Source: Lacicoccus halitifaciens
Lineage (GTDB): Bacteria > Bacillota > Bacilli > Staphylococcales > Salinicoccaceae
Assembly (NCBI RefSeq): GCF_040544485.1
Contig: NZ_JBDZDV010000003.1
Coordinates: 193,869 to 257,868 of the forward strand
Length of the DNA: 64,000 bases
Direction of reading: 5' to 3'
Numbering within the stretch: position 1 is the first letter of the stretch; each line of letters opens with the position of its first letter. The notes under the pieces are model-generated. The model saw only the letters and a list, made by a program, of their open reading frames with translations. It was not told where the DNA came from and made no database searches. Shown here one piece after another: positions 1 to 8,129 of the stretch. A program made the translations under genes and the position numbers.

Positions 1-203
1 GACTCATCGGTGTCCGGAAAAAATTTCCCGATATCACCGAGTGCAAGTGCCCCGAGGATTGCATCCGCAATCGTATGGAGCAGGACGTCCGCATCCGAAT
101 GGCCTGCGAGACCTTTATCATGCGGTATCTTCAGCCCGCCGATGATCAGCGGCCTGCCTTCGGCAAACGCATGGACGTCAAAACCATGACCGATCCTTAT
201 CAT
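1..203 (-). CDS. ispF: 2-C-methyl-D-erythritol 2,4-cyclodiphosphate synthase, N-terminal part
   Basis: The first 67 residues of IspF are visible; the rest lies beyond the left edge. IspF cyclises CDP-ME 2-phosphate in the MEP isoprenoid pathway. The N-terminal GHGFDVHAF carries the Asp and His metal ligands, and HSDADVLLH with IADAILGALALGDIG is family-typical. The ATG overlaps the ispD stop as ATGA, so the two are translationally coupled, which fits their consecutive pathway roles. Confidence 0.93.
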   Translation of the reverse strand, partial: MIRIGHGFDVHAFAEGRPLIIGGLKIPHDKGLAGHSDADVLLHTIADAILGALALGDIGKFFPDTDE

Positions 204-883
204 TTACTCTCACCTCTTCCGGCTATGATCGACTCCGCGATGACGAGGTCTTCCCGTGTCGTAATTTTAATGTTGTTGTAATCCGATTCCACAATATATA
301 CTGATTCCCCCAGGGCTTCGACCATGCTTGAATCATCCGTCACCGCAAGGCCCTCGCGGCGGGCATTCTCATGTGCCTTCATGATCAGCCGGTAATCGAA
401 CGCCTGCGGCGTATGGGTGATGAGCAGCTCTTCCCGCTCCAGCGTCTCCGTCACTGTGGCGCCGTCCACCCTTTTGATCGTGTCCTTGACTTTCACGCCG
501 CATATTACGGCCTTGTGCGTGATGACCGCCTTATAAACCTCATTCAAAAGTTTACGGCTTGCAAACGGCCTCGCACCGTCATGTATGAATACATGGTCAC
601 TCTCGGGAATCTTCTTCAAAACGTTATAAATGCTGTCCTGCCTCTCCCGGCCGCCGGCGAAGACACCTTTGACTTTAGGGTAGGCCGAAAGCTTCTCTTC
701 CATCAATGCCGTCTCATCTTCCCTCACCGCAAGGTAAATACCGGTGCAGTTCGGATCTTCCTCGAAGAGCGCCACCGTCCGTTCGATGATGGATTTCCCG
801 TCCAGTTCGATGAATACCTTGTTTTTACCATAACCCATGCGGCTGCCTAGGCCGGCCGCCGGTATAATCGCAATATAAGACAT
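200..883 (-). CDS. ispD: 2-C-methyl-D-erythritol 4-phosphate cytidylyltransferase
   Basis: IspD transfers CMP from CTP to MEP in the cytosolic MEP pathway. The protein has 227 residues, normal for the family. The CTP-binding motif PAAGLGSRMG starts at about residue 8 and is followed by a Lys-containing YGKNK; HDGARPF and TDDSSMVE are further family motifs. The frame is open upstream, but the Met at MSYIAIIP begins the conserved domain and follows the yacL stop by one base, so it is preferred. Next gene is ispF. Confidence 0.94.
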   Translation of the reverse strand: MSYIAIIPAAGLGSRMGYGKNKVFIELDGKSIIERTVALFEEDPNCTGIYLAVREDETALMEEKLSAYPKVKGVFAGGRERQDSIYNVLKKIPESDHVFIHDGARPFASRKLLNEVYKAVITHKAVICGVKVKDTIKRVDGATVTETLEREELLITHTPQAFDYRLIMKAHENARREGLAVTDDSSMVEALGESVYIVESDYNNIKITTREDLVIAESIIAGRGESK

Positions 884-884
884 A

Positions 885-1943
885 TTAACTCTCTCTCTTT
901 GTAAAAATAATGCGCCCTGAATTCGTCTGCAGGACACTTGTCACTTCGACACTGACGGTGCGGTTGATCAGATTCCTGCCTTCCTCTATGACCACCATCG
1001 TCCCATCTTCAAGGTAACCGACGCCCTGACCTTCTTCCTTACCGTGTTTCGTCACCATGATATCCAGTGTATCGCCCTGTCTGATGACCAGCTTTATCGC
1101 ATCCGACAATTCATTGACGTTGAGCACTTTGATGTTATGGACCTGACACACACGGTTCAGATTATAGTCCGTAGTGATGAGGGCGGCATCTTCCTCTTTG
1201 GCGAGCTGTACGAGCTGCTGGTCCACATCCAGCTTTTCATAGGCGACCGGCTGGACGGTGACGTCCAGTCCGCTGTCCTGAAGCTCATTCAGCATATCGA
1301 GACCCCTCTGCCCGCGGTCACGCTTCATGGCATCCGTGGAATCTGCAATCAGCTGGAGTTCATCCAGGACAAACTGGGGGACCACCAGTTCACCTTCTAT
1401 AAAACCGGTTTTGACGACATCTACAATCCTGCCGTCTATGATCGCACTGGTGTCCACCAATTTCTTCTGGCCCTGCACCACTTTCCCGGCTTGCCTGCCG
1501 TTCTGTCCCGGGAAGACATCCAGCAGTTCAGTATGCTTTTTCATACCGATCTGGAAGCCGAGATAACCGAGTATGACTGCCAGTGCAAAAGAAATGACTT
1601 CACTGACTATAGGGATATTCAACGTATTTAATAATAATGATATTAAGACAGCAACGACAAGCCCTATAATCATGCCCAATGTCGCAAAGATGATTTCCGG
1701 CAGATTCCGGTTCAGGATCATCCCCTCGCCCTTGGCGATCAGGGATTCGACCTTCGGAACAGTCCAAAGGAAGAGGAATAAAAAGAGCAATCCCCCGATC
1801 AGGCCATGGATGAGCACGTTATCCAGCAGCAGGGGCAGTTCGACCGGGAGCAGAGAAATCAAATCCGGCAGCAGCCATACGCCGAGGGATACACCGATCA
1901 GGAAATATAATATATATATCAGATATTTCAGCAAATCATTCAC
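885..1943 (-). CDS. yacL: PIN/TRAM domain membrane protein YacL
   Basis: A 352-residue YacL-type protein. About four membrane segments fill residues 4-132. A PIN-fold nuclease-like domain follows, starting with VDTSAIIDGRIVD near 163 and keeping the acidic residues of the fold. A C-terminal TRAM domain follows and suggests RNA binding. The family is conserved next to radA and ispD in Bacilli, but its biological role is not well settled. The start has an AAAGGCGGTGA ribosome site just ahead of the ATG. Gene order radA-yacL-ispD-ispF suggests one transcript. disA, often next to radA in other Firmicutes, is not here. Confidence 0.88.
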   Translation of the reverse strand: MNDLLKYLIYILYFLIGVSLGVWLLPDLISLLPVELPLLLDNVLIHGLIGGLLFLFLFLWTVPKVESLIAKGEGMILNRNLPEIIFATLGMIIGLVVAVLISLLLNTLNIPIVSEVISFALAVILGYLGFQIGMKKHTELLDVFPGQNGRQAGKVVQGQKKLVDTSAIIDGRIVDVVKTGFIEGELVVPQFVLDELQLIADSTDAMKRDRGQRGLDMLNELQDSGLDVTVQPVAYEKLDVDQQLVQLAKEEDAALITTDYNLNRVCQVHNIKVLNVNELSDAIKLVIRQGDTLDIMVTKHGKEEGQGVGYLEDGTMVVIEEGRNLINRTVSVEVTSVLQTNSGRIIFTKRES

Positions 1944-1967
1944 CGCCTTTCAAATAATTTAAAAATG

Positions 1968-3341
1968 CTAGCCGAAGGCGTGCTTTATCGCCTCGGTCAG
2001 GTGGCTCACACCCTGGACTTCCAATCCTTCCGGCAGCTGGATGCCTGCAAGGGAGGATTTTGGCACGATTGCCCGCTTGAACCCGAGTTTTGCCGCTTCC
2101 TGCAGACGTGATTCTATTTTCGTGACCCTTCTGACTTCACCTGTCAGTCCGACTTCCCCGATGAAGCAGTCATCCCCGCGCACTTCCATGTTCTTGAAGC
2201 TGGAGGCGATGCTGATGATGACGCTCAAGTCCACAGCAGGTTCGTCCAGTTTCACACCGCCGGCCACCTTGATGTAGGCATCATGCTGCTGCATAAGGTA
2301 GCCGCCGCTCTTCTCAAGCACCGCCATCAATAAAGACAAACGGTTATGGTCGACGCCCGTCGCCATGCGCCTCGGGTTATGGAAATGTGTCGGTGCGACA
2401 AGTGCCTGGACTTCGACCAGCATCGCCCGCGTGCCTTCCATCGTTGCGACTATTGCCGAACCGGGTGTGTTTTTGGACCGTTCCTCAAGGAAGATTTCCG
2501 ACGGATTCAGGACTTCCTTCAACCCCGAGCTCTTCATCTCGAATATGCCCATCTCATTCGTGGAGCCGAAACGGTTTTTGACCGCCCTTAAAATCCGGTA
2601 AGTCTGGTGCTGATCGCCTTCAAAATAAAGTACCGTGTCCACCATATGCTCGAGCATGCGCGGTCCGGCAATCTGCCCTTCCTTCGTCACGTGGCCCACT
2701 ATGAAAGTTGCGATGTTCTCGCCCTTCGCGATGTTCATCAGACTCTGCGTACATTCCCTCACCTGGGAGACGCTGCCCGGCGCGCTGGTGATGTCCGGAT
2801 GGAATATGGTCTGGATGGAGTCGATGATGAGGAAATCCGGCTTTGACCTTTTGACTTCCTCATGGATATGGTAAAGGTTCGTCTCGCAGTATACTTGCAG
2901 GTTATCACTTCTCTCATCCAGCCGGTCCGCCCGGAGCTTGATCTGTTCAAGCGATTCCTCGCCCGAGACATATAACACTTCATGCTCTTCCGACAGTGTC
3001 AGTGCAGTCTGGAGCAGGATCGTCGATTTGCCGATCCCCGGGTCCCCGCCGATCAATATGAGCGAGCCGTCGACGATCCCGCCGCCCAGCACCCGGTCGA
3101 ATTCGCCGCTTTTCGTCAATGTTCTCGGCGTCTGTGATTTTTTGACGTTGTTCAACTTTGTCGGGCGGCTGACTTTTTCATCCGGCGCCTGCTTGCCGAG
3201 CGTACCCCGTCCTTTCGTCTCCTTATGCACGAGCTTTTCTTCCATCTGGTTCCAGCCGCCGCAGCTCGGGCATTTGCCCATCCACTTCGGCGATTCATAT
3301 CCGCATGCCATGCACTCGAAGACATTCTTCACTTTTGCCAT
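1968..3341 (-). CDS. radA: DNA repair protein RadA (Sms)
   Basis: RadA is a RecA-like ATPase helping branch migration in recombinational repair. The 457-residue protein has the expected order: a zinc finger with Cys10, Cys13, Cys24 and Cys27; a Walker A GGDPGIGKST at about 98-107; the RadA-specific KNRFG motif at about 255-259; and a C-terminal Lon-like domain. Length matches the family. It lies downstream of clpC across a hairpin terminator, the usual Bacilli order. The GGAGG upstream is about 12 nt from the ATG, longer than usual. Confidence 0.95.
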   Translation of the reverse strand: MAKVKNVFECMACGYESPKWMGKCPSCGGWNQMEEKLVHKETKGRGTLGKQAPDEKVSRPTKLNNVKKSQTPRTLTKSGEFDRVLGGGIVDGSLILIGGDPGIGKSTILLQTALTLSEEHEVLYVSGEESLEQIKLRADRLDERSDNLQVYCETNLYHIHEEVKRSKPDFLIIDSIQTIFHPDITSAPGSVSQVRECTQSLMNIAKGENIATFIVGHVTKEGQIAGPRMLEHMVDTVLYFEGDQHQTYRILRAVKNRFGSTNEMGIFEMKSSGLKEVLNPSEIFLEERSKNTPGSAIVATMEGTRAMLVEVQALVAPTHFHNPRRMATGVDHNRLSLLMAVLEKSGGYLMQQHDAYIKVAGGVKLDEPAVDLSVIISIASSFKNMEVRGDDCFIGEVGLTGEVRRVTKIESRLQEAAKLGFKRAIVPKSSLAGIQLPEGLEVQGVSHLTEAIKHAFG

Positions 3342-3424
3342 ATGTGCTGATGACCTCCGCTTCTTTTTCTTATTATTGTATTACTATCGGGCCTGTTTTG
3401 AAAGTATGTAAAAGAAAACAGAAC

Positions 3425-3454
3425 AGCCCAAACCATTCATACATGATTTGGGCT
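3425..3454 (-). terminator. Hairpin terminator after clpC
   Basis: The arms AGCCCAAA and TTTGGGCT flank a 14-nt loop just past the clpC stop. On the minus strand they are followed by a T-rich tract (GTTCTGTTTTCTTTT). The tract is interrupted, so termination may be partial and allow read-through to radA. Confidence 0.6.
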
Positions 3455-3462
3455 GACACTGC

Positions 3463-5910
3463 TTATTTCTCCGCCGCTTCTTTTTCCTTCATGCCCACCG
3501 TAAATTCTTCATTTTCATAATCCACAGTGACAACTTTGTTTTCGAAGTCGGCACCTGAGAGCAATGACTCACTCAAAGTATCTTCAATATTCTTCTGTAT
3601 GCTTCTTGCAAGCGGCCTTGCACCATATTCAGGGTCATAGCCGTCTTCTGCAATCTGTGCTTTTGCAGCTTCAGTGACCTCGATATTGATGTTCTGGTCG
3701 CTCAGCCTTTCCTGCAGCTGATCAATCATCAGGGAGACGATCTCTTTCAGGTGTTCTTTTTCAAGGCTGTGGAAGACGATGATATCATCGACACGGTTGA
3801 TGAACTCCGGCCTGAATGTATCTTTCAGCTCTTTCATCATCGTGCTCTTGATCGTCTCATAGTCATTGGTGGTTGAATCGGAAGTCGTGCCGAAACCTGC
3901 GAACTTGCGGTCCTTCAGTTCCTGGGCGCCGACGTTTGATGTCATGACGATGATCGTGTTCCTGAAATCGACCGTACGGCCGTTTGCATCCGTCAGCCTG
4001 CCGTCATCCAGCACCTGCAGCAGCATGTTGAAGACATCAGGGTGCGCTTTTTCAATTTCATCGAACAGGACGAGTGAGTAAGGTTTTCTTCTGACTTTCT
4101 CGGTCAGCTGGCCGCCGTCTTCATACCCGACGTAACCCGGCGGTGAACCGACGAGTCTGGATACCGAGTGTTTCTCCATGTACTCACTCATATCCACACG
4201 GATCATCGCATCATCTTCACCGAACATCGCTTCGCTGAGCGCCCTTGCAAGTTCGGTCTTACCAACCCCGGTCGGACCGAGGAAGATGAAACTGCCGATC
4301 GGGCGTTTCGGATTTTTAAGGCCGGCCCTTGCACGGCGCACAGCTTTGGAGATCGAAGTCACTGCTTCCTGCTGTCCGATGACCCTGTCATGAAGGATGG
4401 ATTCCAGGTTAAGGAGACGATCCGATTCGCCCTCTGCAATCTTGGACAGCGGGATGCCCGTAATTCCGCTGATGACGATTTCTATATCACCCTGGGTGAC
4501 GGACTGCGATGCCTGACCCTGTTCCTTTTTCCACTTCTCCTCTTTTTCCTTCAGTTCTTTTTCAAGCTTGGACTGGCGGTCGCGGTAGTTGGCCGCAGCT
4601 TCGAATTCCTGGCTCTGCACCGCTGCATTCTTCTCCTTCTTGATCGCTTCGAGCTTGCTCTCAAGATCTTTCAAGTCCGGCGGTGAAGTGTAGCTGCGCA
4701 GTCTGACTTTGGATGAAGCTTCATCAATCAAATCGATCGCCTTGTCCGGCAGGAAGCGGTCCTGGATGTAGCGGTCACTCATTTTGGCTGCCGCCTCGAC
4801 CGCTTCATCGGTGATCGTTATCCTGTGGTGCGCTTCGTACTTGTCCCTGAGGCCTTTAAGAATGAGGATCGTATCGTCGACATTCGGCTCATCAACCTGA
4901 ACCGGCTGGAAGCGGCGTTCGAGCGCTGCATCTTTTTCAATATGCTTACGGTATTCCTCAAGGGTTGTGGCACCGATGCACTGCAGCTCACCGCGGGCAA
5001 GCGCCGGCTTCAGGATGTTGGATGCATCGATTGCACCTTCCGCCCCGCCTGCGCCGATCAATGTATGGAGCTCGTCAATGAACAGCACTACGTTTCCTGC
5101 CTTATGGATTTCTTCCATCACTTTCTTCATGCGCTCTTCAAATTCACCGCGGTATTTCGTACCGGCAACGACCGTGCCCATGTCAAGGGACATCACACGT
5201 TTGTCCTTCAATGTTTCCGGCACTTCATTTTTGATGATGGACTGGGCGAGACCTTCTGCGATCGCAGTTTTACCGACACCCGGCTCACCGATCAGGACAG
5301 GGTTGTTCTTGGTCCTGCGGGACAGTACTTCAATCACCCTGGTGATTTCCTTGGATCTTCCGATCACCGGATCGAGACGGTCTTCACGAGCGATTTCCGT
5401 GAGATCTCTTGCGAGTGAATCAAGCGTCGGGGTGTTGTTGTCCTTCTTCTGCCCCTCTTTGCTCTGGATCGCTTCCGGATTGCCGAGCATCTTGATGACG
5501 GAAGCTCGTGCTTTTGTGATATTCAAGTCCAGGTTGGTCAGGACGCGTGCCGCCACACCTTCACTTTCGCGGATGAGGCCGAGCAGCAGGTGCTCAGTGC
5601 CCACGAAATTATGGTGCAGCTTGCGCGCTTCATCCATGGAGAGCTCTATCACTTTTTTCGCGCGCGGGGTGTAATGGATGGATCCGGTTCCGTCCTCGCC
5701 CTCATTGATGAGGTTGAAGACTTCGTCGCGTACATTATCTTCGCTTATATTGAAGCTCGACAGGACTTTTGCAGCAATGCCTTCCTTCTCCTTGACCAGA
5801 CCGAGTAACAGGTGTTCTGTCCCTATGCTTGAATGTTTCAGGCTGATTGCTTCTTCCTGCGCATAAGCGAGCACTTTTTGGGCTCTTTCAGTTAATCTTC
5901 CAAATAACAT
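3463..5910 (-). CDS. clpC: ATP-dependent Clp protease ATPase subunit ClpC
   Basis: An 815-residue Hsp100 unfoldase that feeds substrates to ClpP and works with McsB as adaptor. Two Clp-N repeats (about 1-145) precede the first AAA+ domain with GEPGVGKT near 208-215. A UVR/middle domain follows (EFEAAANYRDRQ near 420), then the second AAA+ domain with GPTGVGKT and NPKRPIGSFIFLGP, and a C-terminal D2-small domain. It is the last gene of the ctsR-mcsA-mcsB-clpC heat-shock operon, directly behind the mcsB stop, and is presumably controlled by the CtsR box ahead of ctsR. Confidence 0.97.
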   Translation of the reverse strand: MLFGRLTERAQKVLAYAQEEAISLKHSSIGTEHLLLGLVKEKEGIAAKVLSSFNISEDNVRDEVFNLINEGEDGTGSIHYTPRAKKVIELSMDEARKLHHNFVGTEHLLLGLIRESEGVAARVLTNLDLNITKARASVIKMLGNPEAIQSKEGQKKDNNTPTLDSLARDLTEIAREDRLDPVIGRSKEITRVIEVLSRRTKNNPVLIGEPGVGKTAIAEGLAQSIIKNEVPETLKDKRVMSLDMGTVVAGTKYRGEFEERMKKVMEEIHKAGNVVLFIDELHTLIGAGGAEGAIDASNILKPALARGELQCIGATTLEEYRKHIEKDAALERRFQPVQVDEPNVDDTILILKGLRDKYEAHHRITITDEAVEAAAKMSDRYIQDRFLPDKAIDLIDEASSKVRLRSYTSPPDLKDLESKLEAIKKEKNAAVQSQEFEAAANYRDRQSKLEKELKEKEEKWKKEQGQASQSVTQGDIEIVISGITGIPLSKIAEGESDRLLNLESILHDRVIGQQEAVTSISKAVRRARAGLKNPKRPIGSFIFLGPTGVGKTELARALSEAMFGEDDAMIRVDMSEYMEKHSVSRLVGSPPGYVGYEDGGQLTEKVRRKPYSLVLFDEIEKAHPDVFNMLLQVLDDGRLTDANGRTVDFRNTIIVMTSNVGAQELKDRKFAGFGTTSDSTTNDYETIKSTMMKELKDTFRPEFINRVDDIIVFHSLEKEHLKEIVSLMIDQLQERLSDQNINIEVTEAAKAQIAEDGYDPEYGARPLARSIQKNIEDTLSESLLSGADFENKVVTVDYENEEFTVGMKEKEAAEK

Positions 5911-6939
5911 TTATGATGTCCCTCCTATTAATTCACGTAATAGTGTTGCACGTTCTTCGTCGACTGCTCTTTCTAATGATCCATACTCTTTTTCCATGGT
6001 GTTCAAACGCATTTTGATGAATGCCGGCTGAATCAGCTGTATCTGTTCCTGAAACCTTATGGTGTTTTCGGGGAGCAGATTCAAGTCCATCCCCAGTTTA
6101 ACATTACTCAAGTGATTCGCCGCTTCTTTCAAGGAAATTGTATGGGCATATTTGAGAGTGCCGTAGGAACGGTAAATTGAATCCTTCGCTTTCAGGAGAT
6201 GATCATCATTCATGATGGAGCGCATCTCGTTTTCTTCTTCCATGATCCTCATCTTCAACTCATTCAGGCTGCTGATGATGTCCTCTTCAGTCCGGCCGAG
6301 CGTCAGCTGATTGGACAACTGGTAGATGTGGCCGAGCGGGACGGAGCCTTCCCCATATATTCCCCTAAGCGTAAATCCGAAACGGTTCAGATTGCTTGCA
6401 ATCCTCTGTATCCTGCTGCCGAGTGACAGACCGGGCAGATGCAGCATGACTGACGCCCTGAGTCCTGTGCCGACATTCGTGGGACAGGCGGTCAGGAAGC
6501 CGTATTTGTCATCGAAGGCATAATTGATCTCCGCCTCCAGTTTATCATCAAGTTCGGATGCCCTCTCATATAATTCATCAAGCGACTCATCCGCCCCCAT
6601 CACCTGGATGCGGATATGATCTTCCTCATTGACCATGATGGACACCGATTCATCACCGCTGATGTAGCTCAGCTGTCCCCGCTTCGTGAACAGGGGGCTG
6701 ATCAGGTGCTTTTCGACGAGGAGCGCTTTGTCTTCAAACTTCATCACATTCAGATCGACTTCCCCGAAGCCGCTCAATACAGTTTTCAACCTGGCCGTGA
6801 CCTCATCCATCTCCCCGCCTTTCAGCATATGGGGGAAAGGGATGTCCCTCACATTCCTTGCAAGGCGGATCCTTGAAGACATTTCCACAGGCTTCTCTTC
6901 GGCTGCCGTGATCCATGGACTAACCTTCGCCATTGCCAT
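5911..6939 (-). CDS. mcsB: Protein-arginine kinase McsB
   Basis: McsB phosphorylates arginines on damaged proteins and on CtsR, marking them for ClpCP. The guanido-kinase motifs SSRIRLARN near the N-terminus and CPTNVGTGLRASVMLHLP in the middle are present, and the roughly 340-residue length fits. Several starts are possible: GTG, then ATG, then a third Met two codons on (MAKVSPW). GGAAGCAGGTG supports either ATG. The reading frame overlaps the end of mcsA by about 20 nt, so the pair is probably translationally coupled. Confidence 0.94.
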   Translation of the reverse strand: MAMAKVSPWITAAEEKPVEMSSRIRLARNVRDIPFPHMLKGGEMDEVTARLKTVLSGFGEVDLNVMKFEDKALLVEKHLISPLFTKRGQLSYISGDESVSIMVNEEDHIRIQVMGADESLDELYERASELDDKLEAEINYAFDDKYGFLTACPTNVGTGLRASVMLHLPGLSLGSRIQRIASNLNRFGFTLRGIYGEGSVPLGHIYQLSNQLTLGRTEEDIISSLNELKMRIMEEENEMRSIMNDDHLLKAKDSIYRSYGTLKYAHTISLKEAANHLSNVKLGMDLNLLPENTIRFQEQIQLIQPAFIKMRLNTMEKEYGSLERAVDEERATLLRELIGGTS

Positions 6940-7441
6940 CACCTGCTTCCAATGATTTTATCTGGTCCCTGACCACTGCAGCTTCCTCGAACTCCTGGCG
7001 CTCCACGAGTTCTGCGAGCTTCTCCCGGAGGCTTTCGATTTCTTTCTTCACTTTAAGGTAAGCAGAAGACTTCGCCGGGACCTTCCCGACATGTTCCGTC
7101 TGGTAGAGCTGCACCCTGGTGATGATCTCATTGCTTTTGCCGCTGAAAGTGCCGTAACAGTCCGCACAGCCGAACTTGCCGTTTTTAAGTATGTTCTCTA
7201 TCGTGGAGCCGCACGTATCACAGTGCCTTTTCTGCTTCATCCCCGCCCCCGCCGGCTGTTGTGCCGAGAGTGACTGCAGAAGCTGATGAATGTTGAACGA
7301 ATCATCCGGGAAATTCGCGAACTGATTCGAAAACGACTTATTGGCACAAACTTCGCATAAATACCTCTCTGTTTTGTTCAAGCCACTGCCTGTCGTTATA
7401 TGAACAGTCGCTTCATTTTCCTGACATGATTCACATATCAT
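6920..7441 (-). CDS. mcsA: McsA, activator of McsB
   Basis: A 173-residue zinc-binding protein that activates the McsB kinase. It carries two pairs of CxxC motifs: CESC and CEVC near the N-terminus, then CDTC and CADC around 75-100. A C-terminal UVR motif follows (QEFEEAAVVRDQIKSLE). The ATG follows a GAGGAGTG site inside the end of ctsR. Its 3' end overlaps mcsB. Confidence 0.94.
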   Translation of the reverse strand: MICESCQENEATVHITTGSGLNKTERYLCEVCANKSFSNQFANFPDDSFNIHQLLQSLSAQQPAGAGMKQKRHCDTCGSTIENILKNGKFGCADCYGTFSGKSNEIITRVQLYQTEHVGKVPAKSSAYLKVKKEIESLREKLAELVERQEFEEAAVVRDQIKSLEAGDGNGEG

Positions 7442-7445
7442 AAAA

Positions 7446-7913
7446 TCACTCCTCGGTGTATAGGATGACGTCGATAATATTTAGCAAAATCTTCGCCCTG
7501 AGCTGATCCCTGTACGGCAGTTCGATCATCAGCGATTCCCTGTCGAGGGCTGCGTTGATGATTTTGCCTTCCTTTAATGTGATCACTTTGTTTTCATACA
7601 TGGACTGGACGATATGCTGTGCATTCCGCTGGCTCAGTCCGGTCCCTATCATCTGCTTTAAACGGGCAAGATATTCCGCTTTTGAATGTGTTTCGACCTT
7701 GGTGATCCGGATATATCCACCGCCGCCCCGTTTACTTTCCACAAGGTATCCGTGCTCATTGGTGAACCTCGTTTTTATGACATAGTTCAATTGAGATGGG
7801 ACACAGTCGAATTTCTCAGCAATAGATGCACGCTTGATTTCAACGGCTTCGCCGTCGGAATCCGCAAGTAATTCCTTCAAATATTCTTCAATGATATCCG
7901 ACATATTACGCAT
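7446..7913 (-). CDS. ctsR: Transcriptional repressor CtsR
   Basis: CtsR represses class III heat-shock genes. The 155-residue protein has the winged-helix N-terminus with the tetraglycine wing (ESKRGGGGYIRI) needed for DNA contact, and a C-terminal four-helix domain that McsB targets. The start MRNMSDIIEEYL is favoured because AAGAGGTGA lies at good spacing. It heads the operon ctsR-mcsA-mcsB-clpC, and its own promoter carries a perfect CtsR box, so it should be autoregulated. Confidence 0.96.
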   Translation of the reverse strand: MRNMSDIIEEYLKELLADSDGEAVEIKRASIAEKFDCVPSQLNYVIKTRFTNEHGYLVESKRGGGGYIRITKVETHSKAEYLARLKQMIGTGLSQRNAQHIVQSMYENKVITLKEGKIINAALDRESLMIELPYRDQLRAKILLNIIDVILYTEE

Positions 7914-7925
7914 GCAATCACCTCT

Positions 7926-7942
7926 TTTGACCTTCTTTGACT
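7926..7942 (-). promoter_or_regulatory. CtsR operator
   Basis: On the minus strand AGTCAAAGAAGGTCAAA matches the CtsR heptad direct repeat RGTCAAANANRGTCAAA at every position. It lies between the -10 box and the ctsR ribosome site, where bound CtsR would block initiation. Confidence 0.92.
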
Positions 7943-7944
7943 AA

Positions 7945-7973
7945 AGTATACAGCCTGCGATATATTTTGGCAA
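7945..7973 (-). promoter_or_regulatory. Sigma-A promoter of the ctsR operon
   Basis: TTGCCA and TATACT are separated by exactly 17 nt on the minus strand. The start point would fall inside or beside the CtsR box. Confidence 0.85.
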
Positions 7974-8009
7974 ATTTCTTGTTCAAAAAATAAAGTCTTT
8001 CTTTATTTC

Positions 8010-8030
8010 TGCAAACGTTTGCATTATAAT
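8010..8030 (+). promoter_or_regulatory. Palindromic operator (cre-like) and -10 box ahead of nupC
   Basis: A perfect 14-bp palindrome TGCAAACGTTTGCA is followed two bases later by TATAAT. It matches the CcpA cre pattern WTGNAARCGNWWWCAW except in a few outer positions, and it also suits other LacI-family regulators. The -35 (TTTATT) is weak. Its place between -35 and -10 suggests repression. Which regulator binds is inferred. Confidence 0.6.
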
Positions 8031-8129
8031 GATTCGGTATCGCGTTTCAGCCTTTTATACTTTATAATGGAAAGCGGGACAGCATATACATATTTTACAT
8101 CATATATTTTTATTTTGGAGGATTTTATC

